Source of the DNA: an uncultured Duncaniella sp.
GTDB taxonomy: Bacteria > Bacteroidota > Bacteroidia > Bacteroidales > Muribaculaceae
NCBI GenBank assembly: GCA_958352885.1
Contig: CATWQI010000002.1
Coordinates: 319,443 to 383,442 of the forward strand
Length of the DNA stretch: 64,000 nucleotides
Direction: 5' to 3'
The notes beneath the pieces were generated by a model, which worked only from the letters and a program-made list of their open reading frames with translations, was not told the DNA's origin and ran no database searches. How positions within the stretch are numbered: position 1 is the stretch's first letter; each line of letters starts with the position of its first letter. Position numbers and translations under genes: made by a program. Below, in pieces: positions 1 through 7,309 of this stretch.

Positions 1-578
1 TTGACGCCTCCCGCCACTATGCGCAGTGCGTCGATGTCAAGACCGGAGTCAGTTTCGTCAAGAATTGCGAGGCGCGGCTCAAGCACTGCCATCTGGAAGA
101 TTTCGTTGCGCTTCTTTTCGCCGCCTGAGAAACCCTCGTTGACAGAGCGGGAGGCGAGTTTGTTGTCAAGCTCGACTATCTCCCTCTTCTGACGCATCAT
201 TTTCAGAAATTCGCTTGCGCTGAGCGGTGCTTCGTTGAAGTATTTGCGCTTGGCGTTGACTGCGGCTCGCATGAAGTTGACCATGGAGACGCCGGGGATT
301 TCCACCGGGTACTGGAACGAGAGGAAAAGACCTTCATGGCTTCTGTCCTCAGGAGCGAGTCCGAGCAGGTCCACTCCGTGGAGCTTTGCTTCTCCCTCGG
401 TAACGGTGTAGGCGGGGTTGCCGGCAAGTACTCCGGAGAATGTACTCTTGCCTGAACCGTTGGGTCCCATGATGGCATGTACCTCTCCTTCGCGTATGGT
501 GAGGTCGACACCTTTAAGTATCTCCTTCCCTTCTACGGAGGCGTGGAGATTGCGCACTTCAAGTAATATATTGCTCAT
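1..578 (-). CDS. sufC: Fe-S cluster assembly ATPase SufC (3' end outside window)
   Basis: SufC is the ABC-type ATPase of the SUF machinery. It works in the cytosol with SufB and SufD to build Fe-S clusters. Translating the minus strand from the ATG at 578 gives MSNILLEVRNLHASVEGKEI, then the Walker A stretch GPNGSGKST, the SufC-typical Q-loop region LFLSFQYPVEIPG, the ABC signature FSGGEKKRNE and Walker B LAILDETDSGLD. About 193 of the usual 250 residues are present; the C-terminus runs off the left edge. In many Bacteroidota sufB lies directly upstream of sufC, but here the upstream side is non-coding and then a tRNA-Asp repeat, so sufB is elsewhere or was separated. Confidence 0.95.
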   Translation of the reverse strand, partial: MSNILLEVRNLHASVEGKEILKGVDLTIREGEVHAIMGPNGSGKSTFSGVLAGNPAYTVTEGEAKLHGVDLLGLAPEDRSHEGLFLSFQYPVEIPGVSMVNFMRAAVNAKRKYFNEAPLSASEFLKMMRQKREIVELDNKLASRSVNEGFSGGEKKRNEIFQMAVLEPRLAILDETDSGLDIDALRIVAGGV

Positions 579-784
579 TATTTATAAGTGTCAAATCTGG
601 ATTTTACTTATTTTGCAATTTTTCTGCGAAATTACTGATTTTCTCTCACCTACCCAAACATTTTTGATATGAGTTTTGTTTGTGTCTATCTTGCACCGGG
701 AGAGAGGTGGAATGCCGGGGATGTCCATTATGGGCGGCTGTTTGTTTTGGAGTTGTTAATTATGGTCGGTAGAATCGTATAAAA
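579..784. other. Non-coding stretch between sufC and the tRNA-Asp repeat
   Basis: AT-rich leader of sufC and spacer before the first tRNA-Asp repeat copy. No gene is supported; open frames here are short and have no recognisable family. A sufC promoter is expected in it, but no clean TTTG/TAnnTTTG pair was found. Confidence 0.4.
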
Positions 785-836
785 TTTGTTCTATAATTCG
801 GAAAGTGGCATGAAACTCAAAAATCTTTTGAAAATA

Positions 837-868
837 TTTGCATGGTTTTGAAATAAGCGTTAACTTTG
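837..868 (+). promoter_or_regulatory. Bacteroidota-type promoter of tRNA-Asp (copy 1)
   Basis: TTTG at 837-840, 20 nt, then TAACTTTG at 861-868. This matches the -33/-7 consensus of the Bacteroidota primary sigma factor and is conserved in the second copy. Confidence 0.8.
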
Positions 869-949
869 CACTCGCAAAACTGAAACAACGATAGCACTGA
901 GAGCAGTGCGCTGAAAAATCGAAGTTTTCATGATGCGCCTCTAAAACTT

Positions 950-1023
950 GGTGTGGTAGTTCAGCTGGTTAGAATACCTGCCTGTCACGCAGGGGGTCGC
1001 GGGTTCGAGTCCCGTCCATACCG
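950..1023 (+). tRNA. tRNA-Asp (GTC), copy 1
   Basis: A 74-nt cloverleaf without encoded CCA. The acceptor stem GGTGTGG pairs with CCATACC, the anticodon arm is CCTGCCTGTCACGCAGG with anticodon GTC, and the T-arm is GCGGGTTCGAGTCCCGT. It is identical to the copy at 5301-5374. Its own promoter and terminator make it a monocistronic unit. Confidence 0.95.
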
Positions 1024-1036
1024 CTGAGGAGAGAGG

Positions 1037-1085
1037 AGAATGAGTAATTGTTAAGCTTCGGCTTACGTTACTCATTCTTTTTTTT
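1037..1085 (+). terminator. Rho-independent terminator of tRNA-Asp copy 1
   Basis: The stem AGAATGAGTAA/TTACTCATTCT carries an inner hairpin AAGC-TTCG-GCTT and is followed by eight T. The second copy keeps the same fold with compensatory base changes. Confidence 0.9.
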
Positions 1086-1257
1086 ATCTCTTTCCGTTTG
1101 CTGTCTCAGTGTTGACCAAAGCAAAATGACGCAAGTCCCGATGGGCACTGCTCCCAAGCGCCTCTCTTATAGGCAACTTTATAGTGAACTCGGCAAAATT
1201 AGAGTGAAAGAATAATCTCCAAATTGTTAAATTTAAGCTGCTTGGCGACTTTTACGG

Positions 1258-1372
1258 GTGGCGCACCAGGAATCGAACCGAGGCACAAGGATTTTCAGCC
1301 CCTTGTTCTTCTTCGGCTTCCGAAAGTTTGCTTCGCTCACTTTTGGAAGCAACCAACTGAGCTATGGCGCTT
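1258..1372 (-). pseudogene. tRNA-Phe(GAA)-like sequence with a hairpin insertion
   Basis: On the minus strand, tRNA-like blocks appear in the right order: GCGCCATAGCTCAGTTGGTT (acceptor and D-arm start), an anticodon arm with loop CTGAAAA (GAA, Phe), and GGTTCGATTCC (T-arm). Between the D-arm start and the anticodon arm there is about 40 nt of extra sequence that folds into a roughly 12-bp hairpin (GCTTCCAAAAGT with ACTTTCGGAAGC). Acceptor and T stems do not pair cleanly. It is most likely a degenerate tRNA or an old integration scar, and function is doubtful. Confidence 0.5.
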
Positions 1373-1510
1373 TATAAATCAGTCGAGTTACTTGATTCGC
1401 TCGTATTTGAATGTTCTTGCCATGCGGTTTACACCTCGGTTTACGCACACTGTAATTGTTAATAAATGTTTCGTTCTCTCAATTCAATATAGTATGCTGT
1501 ATAGGATAGG

Positions 1511-1889
1511 TTACTTACAATCGGAATCCGTGTAGTTTTCACGATTGTATTGTTCTTCGTATTCAGCAATGATTCGCTCAATCTCCTTTTTGAGCTCAGG
1601 AATATGACGGACTACCAATCCCCACAGAAATTCCGTTTCCACGCTGTCATAACCATGTATTATGCGGTTGCGGGTATTGATAACTTCCTTAGCGTTTGGA
1701 ATCTCAAAAGTAGGGTCTTTCTTCTTTATGCGGTTGATTGCTTCACCCATTATTTCTGTCTTGCGCTCCACAACACATCTTCGCATAATGTCTTGTTCAA
1801 ACAAATCAAATCTGTTTGGAAAGCCAACAAAGCAACTTGATGGCATCTAACACGTCTTGAAGATGCTTCAGGATATATTCATCAGCCAT
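1511..1889 (-). pseudogene. HepT-like HEPN ribonuclease toxin, frameshifted near its N-terminus
   Basis: HepT toxins are HEPN RNases neutralised by MntA. The main frame (from about 1846 down) carries the family core LFEQDIMRRCVVERKTEIMG and the catalytic R-N-x3-H motif in TRNRIIHGY. The expected N-terminus, MADEYILKHLQDVLDAIKLL, starts at the ATG at 1889 but is in another frame and stops after about 27 codons. That ATG overlaps the stop of the upstream antitoxin gene in the sequence ATGGCTGA, the coupling expected for MNT/HEPN pairs, so 1889 is the ancestral start. One indel near 1830-1845 would restore a toxin of about 125 residues. It is either inactivated or mis-sequenced; the 111-residue internal frame alone lacks the first helix. 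Confidence 0.7.
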
Positions 1890-2187
1890 AAATCATTTGT
1901 TTTGTGCGGTTGACATTGGCAATGAAGTATTTGTTCTTCAACCCTTTTTCTACCACCAAATCAACTTTTCTGCCAAAAATTTTTTCTAAAGCTTCCTGAA
2001 AATCGAAGTAGTTTGTAACGTAATCCCACTTCTCATGGTCAGTGGTGTCGAAGTTGACAAGCAAGTCCACATCGCTTTGGTCGTTGAATCTATCTGTGAG
2101 GATAGAGCCAAAGACAGCCAAAGTCTTGACCTTGTGCTTACGGCAAAGGTCGATGATTCGTTGCAGATTCAGTTCAATCAACTTCAT
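1882..2187 (-). CDS. MntA-like antitoxin nucleotidyltransferase (MNT domain)
   Basis: A 101-residue minimal nucleotidyltransferase. The polymerase-beta-type motif is plain: FGSILTDRFNDQSDVDLLV, with G27-S28 followed by D39 and D41. Characterised MntA proteins polyadenylylate (AMPylate) the HEPN partner HepT and so silence its RNase activity. The gene is upstream of the HepT frame and overlaps its start (ATGGCTGA), so the two are translationally coupled. It looks intact although the partner is frameshifted; an intact antitoxin can persist harmlessly after toxin loss. Confidence 0.88.
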   Translation of the reverse strand: MKLIELNLQRIIDLCRKHKVKTLAVFGSILTDRFNDQSDVDLLVNFDTTDHEKWDYVTNYFDFQEALEKIFGRKVDLVVEKGLKNKYFIANVNRTKQMIYG

Positions 2188-2658
2188 AGGCTGTTGTGTT
2201 ACAAGTGCAAAGATAGCGATTCTTTCTGATATAGAAACACTTGAATCTGAAAAATCGTTGAAAATTAGTGTTTCAGGTCAAATTTTAAATGCACGGTACA
2301 TTTTCCGAATCCACCCTATAAAATGAAAATTCCTTGAAAAATGTACTGTTTTTCAATCCAATCTAATGTATTTTTCAATAGCTTCAAATACTCCATTACA
2401 GGTAGTTAGAAGTATATAGGCAAAATTAGGCATTTCTGCTTAACTCCTACCTATTAATTAACTTTATTATATTTACAATAGTTAACGCAGTAAAATAGGG
2501 CGATTTTGGGGACTCAATAGGCTGTATAGCCAATTTAGGCTCTTGTTTACATCTGAAATCGGGTCGAGGGGTTTCTCCTTGCAAGGGTATTTCCGGATTG
2601 AACACAATAAAGATATTTCTACTGATTGGATTATCGGATTTTTTATATAATAAAATTA
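2188..2658. other. Non-coding, AT-rich spacer
   Basis: About 470 bp between mntA and the next minus-strand gene. No open frame with protein-like composition, no tRNA and no convincing hairpin were seen. It must contain the toxin-antitoxin promoter, but no clear -33/-7 pair was recognised. Confidence 0.4.
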
Positions 2659-3222
2659 TTAAATATTCATATGTGAATCAGTCATTCTTTCCCTCATGGC
2701 TGCAATGAATCCTTCAATGTCCTGCGGATTAAAGTATAGGGGAAAGATGCTTTTAATCCAAGAGCGGTTGAAAGTGATTAAGACTCCGTTTTCAGGATAC
2801 AAATCTTCGCCTTTGTTATTTAATGCTACCGGATATCTGGCATATCTTTCCTCGGCTTCTTTTAGAGATATCGCTTCAATGGATTTAATTTCTTTTATTG
2901 GGAAACTAACCTTTGGATATCCCAAGTATTTACATTTCAACTCGTTGTCACAAGTAATTTCCAGATATCCTTCCTCCAGTTTTCCTGTATACCAAACATT
3001 AAAAGCTGACAGCAAGCAGAAGAATGTGATTAGACCGAATAGCAACATCCATGATCCCGTAGCAGCGCAGATATATCCTGATAAAGCTAAGAACGGAGCA
3101 AGGTAAAACCATGGTATCAGAGCGTTACGTTTTATAGCTTTCTTGGATAAGGAACATTTAAACTTAAGATTATCGGAGTTCGACAGCCCATCCTGATTGC
3201 TCATTTCATTGGAATTTGTCAT
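2659..3222 (-). CDS. Two-helix membrane protein with PH-like cytosolic part, unknown function
   Basis: 187 residues. The polar N-terminus (about 35 residues) is followed by two hydrophobic helices, roughly residues 37-55 and 57-77 (LIPWFYLAPFLALSGYI and SWMLLFGLITFFCLLSAF). A soluble C-terminal half alternates short strands and ends in a helix (NPQDIEGFIAAMRERM). This layout resembles small bacterial PH-domain (bPH) membrane proteins, but no diagnostic motif confirms it. It sits alone in the accessory block between the two tRNA-Asp copies, with a non-coding spacer on each side. No function is assigned. Confidence 0.6.
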   Translation of the reverse strand: MTNSNEMSNQDGLSNSDNLKFKCSLSKKAIKRNALIPWFYLAPFLALSGYICAATGSWMLLFGLITFFCLLSAFNVWYTGKLEEGYLEITCDNELKCKYLGYPKVSFPIKEIKSIEAISLKEAEERYARYPVALNNKGEDLYPENGVLITFNRSWIKSIFPLYFNPQDIEGFIAAMRERMTDSHMNI

Positions 3223-3541
3223 GTCAATATTATATTATTGGATGGGTTAGAGTAGATACCGATAATTAAATCACAGTCAGGACTCTCAAATGTAAGGCTA
3301 TATCTCGCATAGGTTTAGGAATTTCAACATTCTCAAACTACAAGATAGGCTTCTTATTTTCCCGATATGTCGCAGACTGAGGATAGCTCATCCAATTACA
3401 AAATTACACAAAAGAGTTGGAATACAAAAAAATTAAGCCTTGAAAATGCGTACATTACGAAGAAAAAGTACAAATAAGAGGCAAAACCACAATCTTCCGT
3501 TAATAAACAAAGATTCAAATACGTTTTTCTTCTCCACTGTT
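3223..3541. other. Non-coding spacer
   Basis: About 320 bp between two minus-strand membrane-protein genes. AT-rich, with no supported gene, RNA or repeat. Confidence 0.4.
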
Positions 3542-4207
3542 TTACCAAATTATGGTTCCACACCACTTATGGATATCACTCGAATATGTAAAATCGTAAT
3601 TCAAGTTGCTACCGTGCGGACTACAAAAGCGCAAATCAAAAGCTTTGTCGTTGGCATTTAATACAAACCACATGCCTTCATATTCATAAAAATAATCTAT
3701 AGCAGGCTTCAAGCCTAACTCTGAAAGGGACTGACACTGTTTTCCGTGTGTTCTATTGTATTCGTCTATAAGCCTAACCACATCATTTCCTGCCTGCAAT
3801 TTAGCATCGTTCAATTTCCCTATGCCACAGTTTTCTGAGAGGCATATAATCTCGATTATCAACACCACGGCATAAACAAATCCTTCATACTTCACCATTC
3901 GCTTTTTATTGTGATATCTCACAAACAACAGAGGCAGCTGAGATATTGCGAAAATCACTGCAACGCAAAATACGGTCACAACGACAGGATAAAGCAGATA
4001 ATTCCTCCACGGATGGAGGTTGATGTTAAGTGCGGAAATATCTGAATTGCCTTCCAAGTAAAAAAATATGGCTACGAATAATACGATTAGCATAATTATA
4101 AAAACCGCTCCTTTATACAGCCACACACCATAATTCGGACTTTTAATCATAAGTCCAAAAGAAAGTATTATTACGGCAGCCAATATTAGCATTAACGATG
4201 GAACCAT
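3542..4207 (-). CDS. Multi-pass membrane protein of unknown function
   Basis: 221 residues with about four hydrophobic segments: residues 3-20, 31-50, 70-95 and 108-122 (for example LMLILAAVIILSFGLM and GFVYAVVLIIEIICL). The soluble C-terminal third (LIDEYNRTHGKQCQSLSELG onward) contains several aromatic residues and two Cys (in KQCQS and RFCSPH). It vaguely recalls the C-terminal part of pseudopilin-like proteins, but the long membrane region does not fit that family. The gene is isolated in the accessory block, and no function can be given. Confidence 0.6.
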   Translation of the reverse strand: MVPSLMLILAAVIILSFGLMIKSPNYGVWLYKGAVFIIMLIVLFVAIFFYLEGNSDISALNINLHPWRNYLLYPVVVTVFCVAVIFAISQLPLLFVRYHNKKRMVKYEGFVYAVVLIIEIICLSENCGIGKLNDAKLQAGNDVVRLIDEYNRTHGKQCQSLSELGLKPAIDYFYEYEGMWFVLNANDKAFDLRFCSPHGSNLNYDFTYSSDIHKWCGTIIW

Positions 4208-4310
4208 ACTGTAAAGTTACATATTTTCTGCGAGATATTAATAAGTTGTCTATTATTTACAACGCTAATAACGAGTTTGATATTGCTTGTACATGAGTCA
4301 AGATCCCCAT

Positions 4311-5060
4311 TTAACGTCTGAATCCCCGGCTTTGCCTCCGGTTCACTTCCTTCATGACAGAAGGGAGGTTGGAGGTCAGGCGATCAAGCTCCTTGCTTCC
4401 TTTATCATACTGTCGATTATCGAGGTGTGGTCGGGCAAAGACTTTGAGAGTATGAGCTGCATCTTGAATGTTGGGTGCATCGGCAAGATACTCAGTTATT
4501 TTCTCTCGGTGAGACATTGTAAACTCCTTGAATACGGATCTTGAAAATTCGATAAGGGCTGTTATTGCCTCGCGTAATCTTCGCTCAAGCATTTCAAGCA
4601 TGGCTTTGAGTCGGGCGAGAAGATCAGCTTTCTCAAATTCAAGTCGTTCAATCCGTGTATTTGAGGTGCTTTCAAGATTGCGGTAAGCTTTTGAGAGTTC
4701 GCTGTATTTAGTCTGAACGGCAACAAGTTCATCGTTATGCTGCTTTCTTATCTTCTTTAGCTCAATCTCGTGTTCAGCCTCTTTCTTCTCAATGATAGTA
4801 AGGGCATATTTACCCTTGCCGAAGATATTGGCGAGTCCGCTCTTCAGTGCGCTGCCACTCTCTGCATCGAGGGCTTTCTGCTTCTCTATACGCAGAACTT
4901 CAAGTTCGGCAATCTCGGTTTCTTTGGTCGCCTTTTCTTTGAGCAGTTCGGACTTCCGGTTTTCAAGTTCCTCCTGCTCCTGCTTCAACTTCTTGACATG
5001 TGCCGTCGCCATCTTCTCCTTGTACTCGATAGCCGACAGCCCCTCAATCCCGGTGTCCAC
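4311..5060 (-). pseudogene. C-terminal coiled-coil fragment of a Mob/Pre-type mobilisation protein
   Basis: About 249 residues from a GTG, almost entirely heptad-like coiled coil: EYKEKMATAHVKKLKQEQEE and IEKKEAEHEIELKKIRKQHN. A less charged tail follows. As I recall the family, sequences like EYKEKMATxHxKKLKxE occur in the C-terminal extension of Bacteroidales MobV (Pre/Mob) relaxases. The catalytic N-terminal relaxase domain is absent. The frame stays open only about 60 nt further upstream, to a stop at 5118-5120, and the tRNA-Asp repeat begins at 5135. The fragment looks truncated at that junction. It marks the block as former mobile DNA, and transcription is doubtful. Confidence 0.55.
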
Positions 5061-5187
5061 GAGGCAAAAATGAGCGCAAGTTTGTTGCCGGATTTCTAAA
5101 ATTATAGATAAAATGCGTCATCAACTGCCGTATCTTTGTTCTATAATTCGGAAAGTTGGGTAAAAATTCAAAATTCTTTTGAAAATA

Positions 5188-5219
5188 TTTGCATAGTTAT
5201 GAAATCGGCATTAACTTTG
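5188..5219 (+). promoter_or_regulatory. Bacteroidota-type promoter of tRNA-Asp (copy 2)
   Basis: TTTG at 5188-5191, 20 nt, TAACTTTG at 5212-5219. Spacing and boxes are the same as in copy 1. Confidence 0.8.
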
Positions 5220-5300
5220 CACTCGCAAAACGGAATCGACGACTGCGCTGAGAGAAGTGCCTTAAAAATCGAGATTTCCCATGATGCACCTCTAAAACTT

Positions 5301-5374
5301 GGTGTGGTAGTTCAGCTGGTTAGAATACCTGCCTGTCACGCAGGGGGTCGCGGGTTCGAGTCCCGTCCATACCG
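5301..5374 (+). tRNA. tRNA-Asp (GTC), copy 2
   Basis: Sequence identical to 950-1023: 74 nt, anticodon GTC, no encoded CCA, seven-pair acceptor stem with one G-T pair. It has its own promoter and terminator. Confidence 0.95.
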
Positions 5375-5387
5375 CTGAGGAGAGAGG

Positions 5388-5436
5388 AGAATGACTAATA
5401 GCTAACCTTCGGGTTGCGTTAGTCATTCTTTTTTTT
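5388..5436 (+). terminator. Rho-independent terminator of tRNA-Asp copy 2
   Basis: The stem GAATGACTAA/TTAGTCATTC and inner hairpin AACC-TTCG-GGTT are followed by a T run. Relative to copy 1, paired positions changed on both sides, so the structure is conserved. Confidence 0.9.
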
Positions 5437-5557
5437 ATACCTATAAAATTCTTTATACTTATTGATATGGAGAAGCGTCAGACTGTCCGCAACGGGAAAG
5501 ATTGTACGGATACATCTGCCTCGTTCTGATTTGCTTGGTATGTAATAGCTGCAAATA

Positions 5558-5588
5558 TTGAATTATTGGATGAGATGTAGTATTTTTG
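5558..5588 (+). promoter_or_regulatory. Bacteroidota-type promoter of the esterase gene
   Basis: TTG at 5558-5560, 20 nt, TATTTTTG at 5581-5588, about 80 bp before the start codon. Confidence 0.65.
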
Positions 5589-5667
5589 CGAATGTAATCG
5601 GCATGGAGAAAACCAATTGAGCCGGTAACGTGTCATAAAGCTTTACAGAATAAAAAATTTATTACCA

Positions 5668-6555
5668 ATGAAAAAGATTATTATTGCTATAGTGGCTCTG
5701 GGGCTTGCATTTTCAAGTGCCAGCGGTAAAAGTCGGGTGTCGAACGGATGGCCCTATTCCAGCTTTACGGAGACAGATACGATACATAGCGAGGTGCTTG
5801 GTGCGGACAGGCAATTTACCATATATCTGCCTGCCGGCTACGAAAAGGATACAGACAGGAACTATCCGGTGCTGTATCTGTTGCATGGAATGAGTGATAC
5901 GAATGTGTCATGGTTTGAAAAGCATGGACTGGTTCCTGTGGCTGACCAGTTGATGGCATCAGGCGAGGCGCAGCCCATGATTATTGTCAGCCCTAATGCC
6001 GGAGGTGACCCTGCGGTGGAGTGGAACGGATATTTCGATATGCCCGGATGGGAATATGAGAAATTTTTCTACGATGAGTTTATCCCTTACATAGAGTCGG
6101 CATACAGGGTGAAGAAAGGGAAAGAATACCGGGCAATATCCGGTCTTTCGATGGGTGGTGGAGGCGCTACATCGTATGCGCAGCGTCATCCCGACATGTT
6201 CAGCTCCGCTTACGCCATGAGTGCGCTGATGGATATAGATGCCGGCAATCGGATTGAATCCGCTCCGGACAGCAAAGTGGCGTTGCTCACCAAGGCTGTC
6301 AAGGATAAGAGTTGTGTCGGTTACGTCAGAGATGCTGACGAGCAGACTGTGGATGCTCTGAAAAGCGTGGCGTGGTATGTGGATTGTGGCGACGACGATT
6401 TCCTGCTTGACTACAATCTCGATTTCTATAAACAGATGCGTGCCAAGGGTGTGCCGTGTCAGCTGCGTGTGCGTGACGGAGGGCATACTTCGGAATACTG
6501 GCGCACTGCGCTCTACGAGTCGCTCCCCTTTGCTTCACGCAATTTCGGCAAGTGA
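5668..6555 (+). CDS. Secreted esterase, alpha/beta-hydrolase of the esterase D / CE1 type
   Basis: 295 residues with an N-terminal signal peptide (KKIIIAIVALGLAFSSASG). The mature part has the putative-esterase fold: YPVLYLLHG with the oxyanion region, the nucleophile elbow GLSMGGGG (Ser), an acidic residue in the DCGDDDFLL region, and the catalytic His in DGGHTSEYW near the C-terminus. In gut Bacteroidota this family includes feruloyl and acetyl-xylan esterases that remove ester groups from plant polysaccharides; the exact substrate cannot be read here. The gene is monocistronic with its own promoter and ends convergently with the LytTR regulator gene. Confidence 0.9.
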   Translation: MKKIIIAIVALGLAFSSASGKSRVSNGWPYSSFTETDTIHSEVLGADRQFTIYLPAGYEKDTDRNYPVLYLLHGMSDTNVSWFEKHGLVPVADQLMASGEAQPMIIVSPNAGGDPAVEWNGYFDMPGWEYEKFFYDEFIPYIESAYRVKKGKEYRAISGLSMGGGGATSYAQRHPDMFSSAYAMSALMDIDAGNRIESAPDSKVALLTKAVKDKSCVGYVRDADEQTVDALKSVAWYVDCGDDDFLLDYNLDFYKQMRAKGVPCQLRVRDGGHTSEYWRTALYESLPFASRNFGK

Positions 6556-6606
6556 TGATTTCCTGTTCGGCTGTCAGTGCCATCAGCGATGACAGCCGAT
6601 GTTTTG

Positions 6607-7308
6607 TCAGGATTTCAGGACGGCGATGACATCCGAGCTGTACTGGCGTCCGATAGGTAGCGATATGCCTGAGGACAGAGTGAGCTCCTGGCGTGTGTAG
6701 GTCTTGATTTTTGACACCGGCACCACGTATGAGCGGTGGATTCTGAGGAAGTCCTTTTCAGGGAGCAGCGCACAGATGTTTTTGAGGATTACGCGCGATA
6801 TGACGCATTTGCCTGACTGGCGGAAAATTTTTGAGTATCCCTCCATCGCCTCGATGTAAAGTATGTCGTCGAGCGGGATGGTCACGTTGCTGTACTCCTG
6901 CTTTACGGTGATGGAGCGAGGTTGCCCGGCGGTTGAAGTGCGGTTGTACTCCACACGGCGGATAGCTTTCTGAAAGGCTGTCTCGAAGCGGGCGTATGGG
7001 AATGGCTTGTGCAGATAATCCACAGCGTCGAGATTGAAACCCTCGAGGGCGTAATTGAGATATGCTGTGGTGAATATGAAGCATGTGCCCGTTGGCAGTT
7101 GCGATGCTATGGTGAGCCCGTTGACATTTTCCATCTCAATATCCAGAAAGGCTATGTCCGGGCGGGTGCGTTTGATGAATTCCAGTCCCTCGGTAGGGTC
7201 GGAGAATGTGGAAAGCTCCACATTGCCTATTCTCTCGCAGAACTTTGCTATGACATCCAGAGCCAGGGGCTCGTCATCAATGGCGACACATCTTATGGTC
7301 TTGTTCAT
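6607..7308 (-). CDS. LytTR-family response regulator
   Basis: 233 residues. The N-terminal receiver domain has the acidic pair D11-D12 (AIDDEP), phosphoacceptor D56 in IAFLDIEM, the switch residue T in FIFTTAY and K in LHKPF. The C-terminal LytTR DNA-binding domain (about residues 135-232) includes DILYIEAMEGYSKIF and FLRIHRSYVVPVSKI. It is encoded 1 bp downstream of the sensor kinase, so the two form an operon and a LytS/LytR-like pair. Such regulators bind short direct repeats near target promoters; the targets are not evident here. Confidence 0.93.
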   Translation of the reverse strand: MNKTIRCVAIDDEPLALDVIAKFCERIGNVELSTFSDPTEGLEFIKRTRPDIAFLDIEMENVNGLTIASQLPTGTCFIFTTAYLNYALEGFNLDAVDYLHKPFPYARFETAFQKAIRRVEYNRTSTAGQPRSITVKQEYSNVTIPLDDILYIEAMEGYSKIFRQSGKCVISRVILKNICALLPEKDFLRIHRSYVVPVSKIKTYTRQELTLSSGISLPIGRQYSSDVIAVLKS

Positions 7309-7309
7309 G

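Larger units (their letters stand above)
785..1085 (+). repeat. tRNA-Asp transcription unit, direct repeat copy 1
   Basis: This copy and the one at 5135-5436 share the whole unit: upstream segment starting TTTGTTCTATAATTCGGAAA, promoter, about 80-nt leader, an identical tRNA-Asp and a terminator. The tRNA is 100% identical between copies, whereas the leader has many substitutions and a 1-nt length difference. The duplication is therefore not recent, or the tRNA has been homogenised. Confidence 0.85.
5135..5436 (+). repeat. tRNA-Asp transcription unit, direct repeat copy 2
   Basis: Second copy of 785-1085, displaced by about 4,350 bp. The promoter boxes and the tRNA are identical, the leader is diverged, and the terminator is covariant. 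Between the copies lies accessory DNA with toxin-antitoxin and mobilisation remnants. Confidence 0.85.

Noticed and set aside
203..511. Open frame opposite or beside sufC, apparently 102 codons
   Set aside because: It is in another phase of the same strand as sufC; the sufC frame has all ABC motifs, so this is a shadow.
1224..1535. Plus-strand frame of 103 codons
   Set aside because: It runs through the tRNA-Phe-like remnant on the opposite strand and has no protein-like features.
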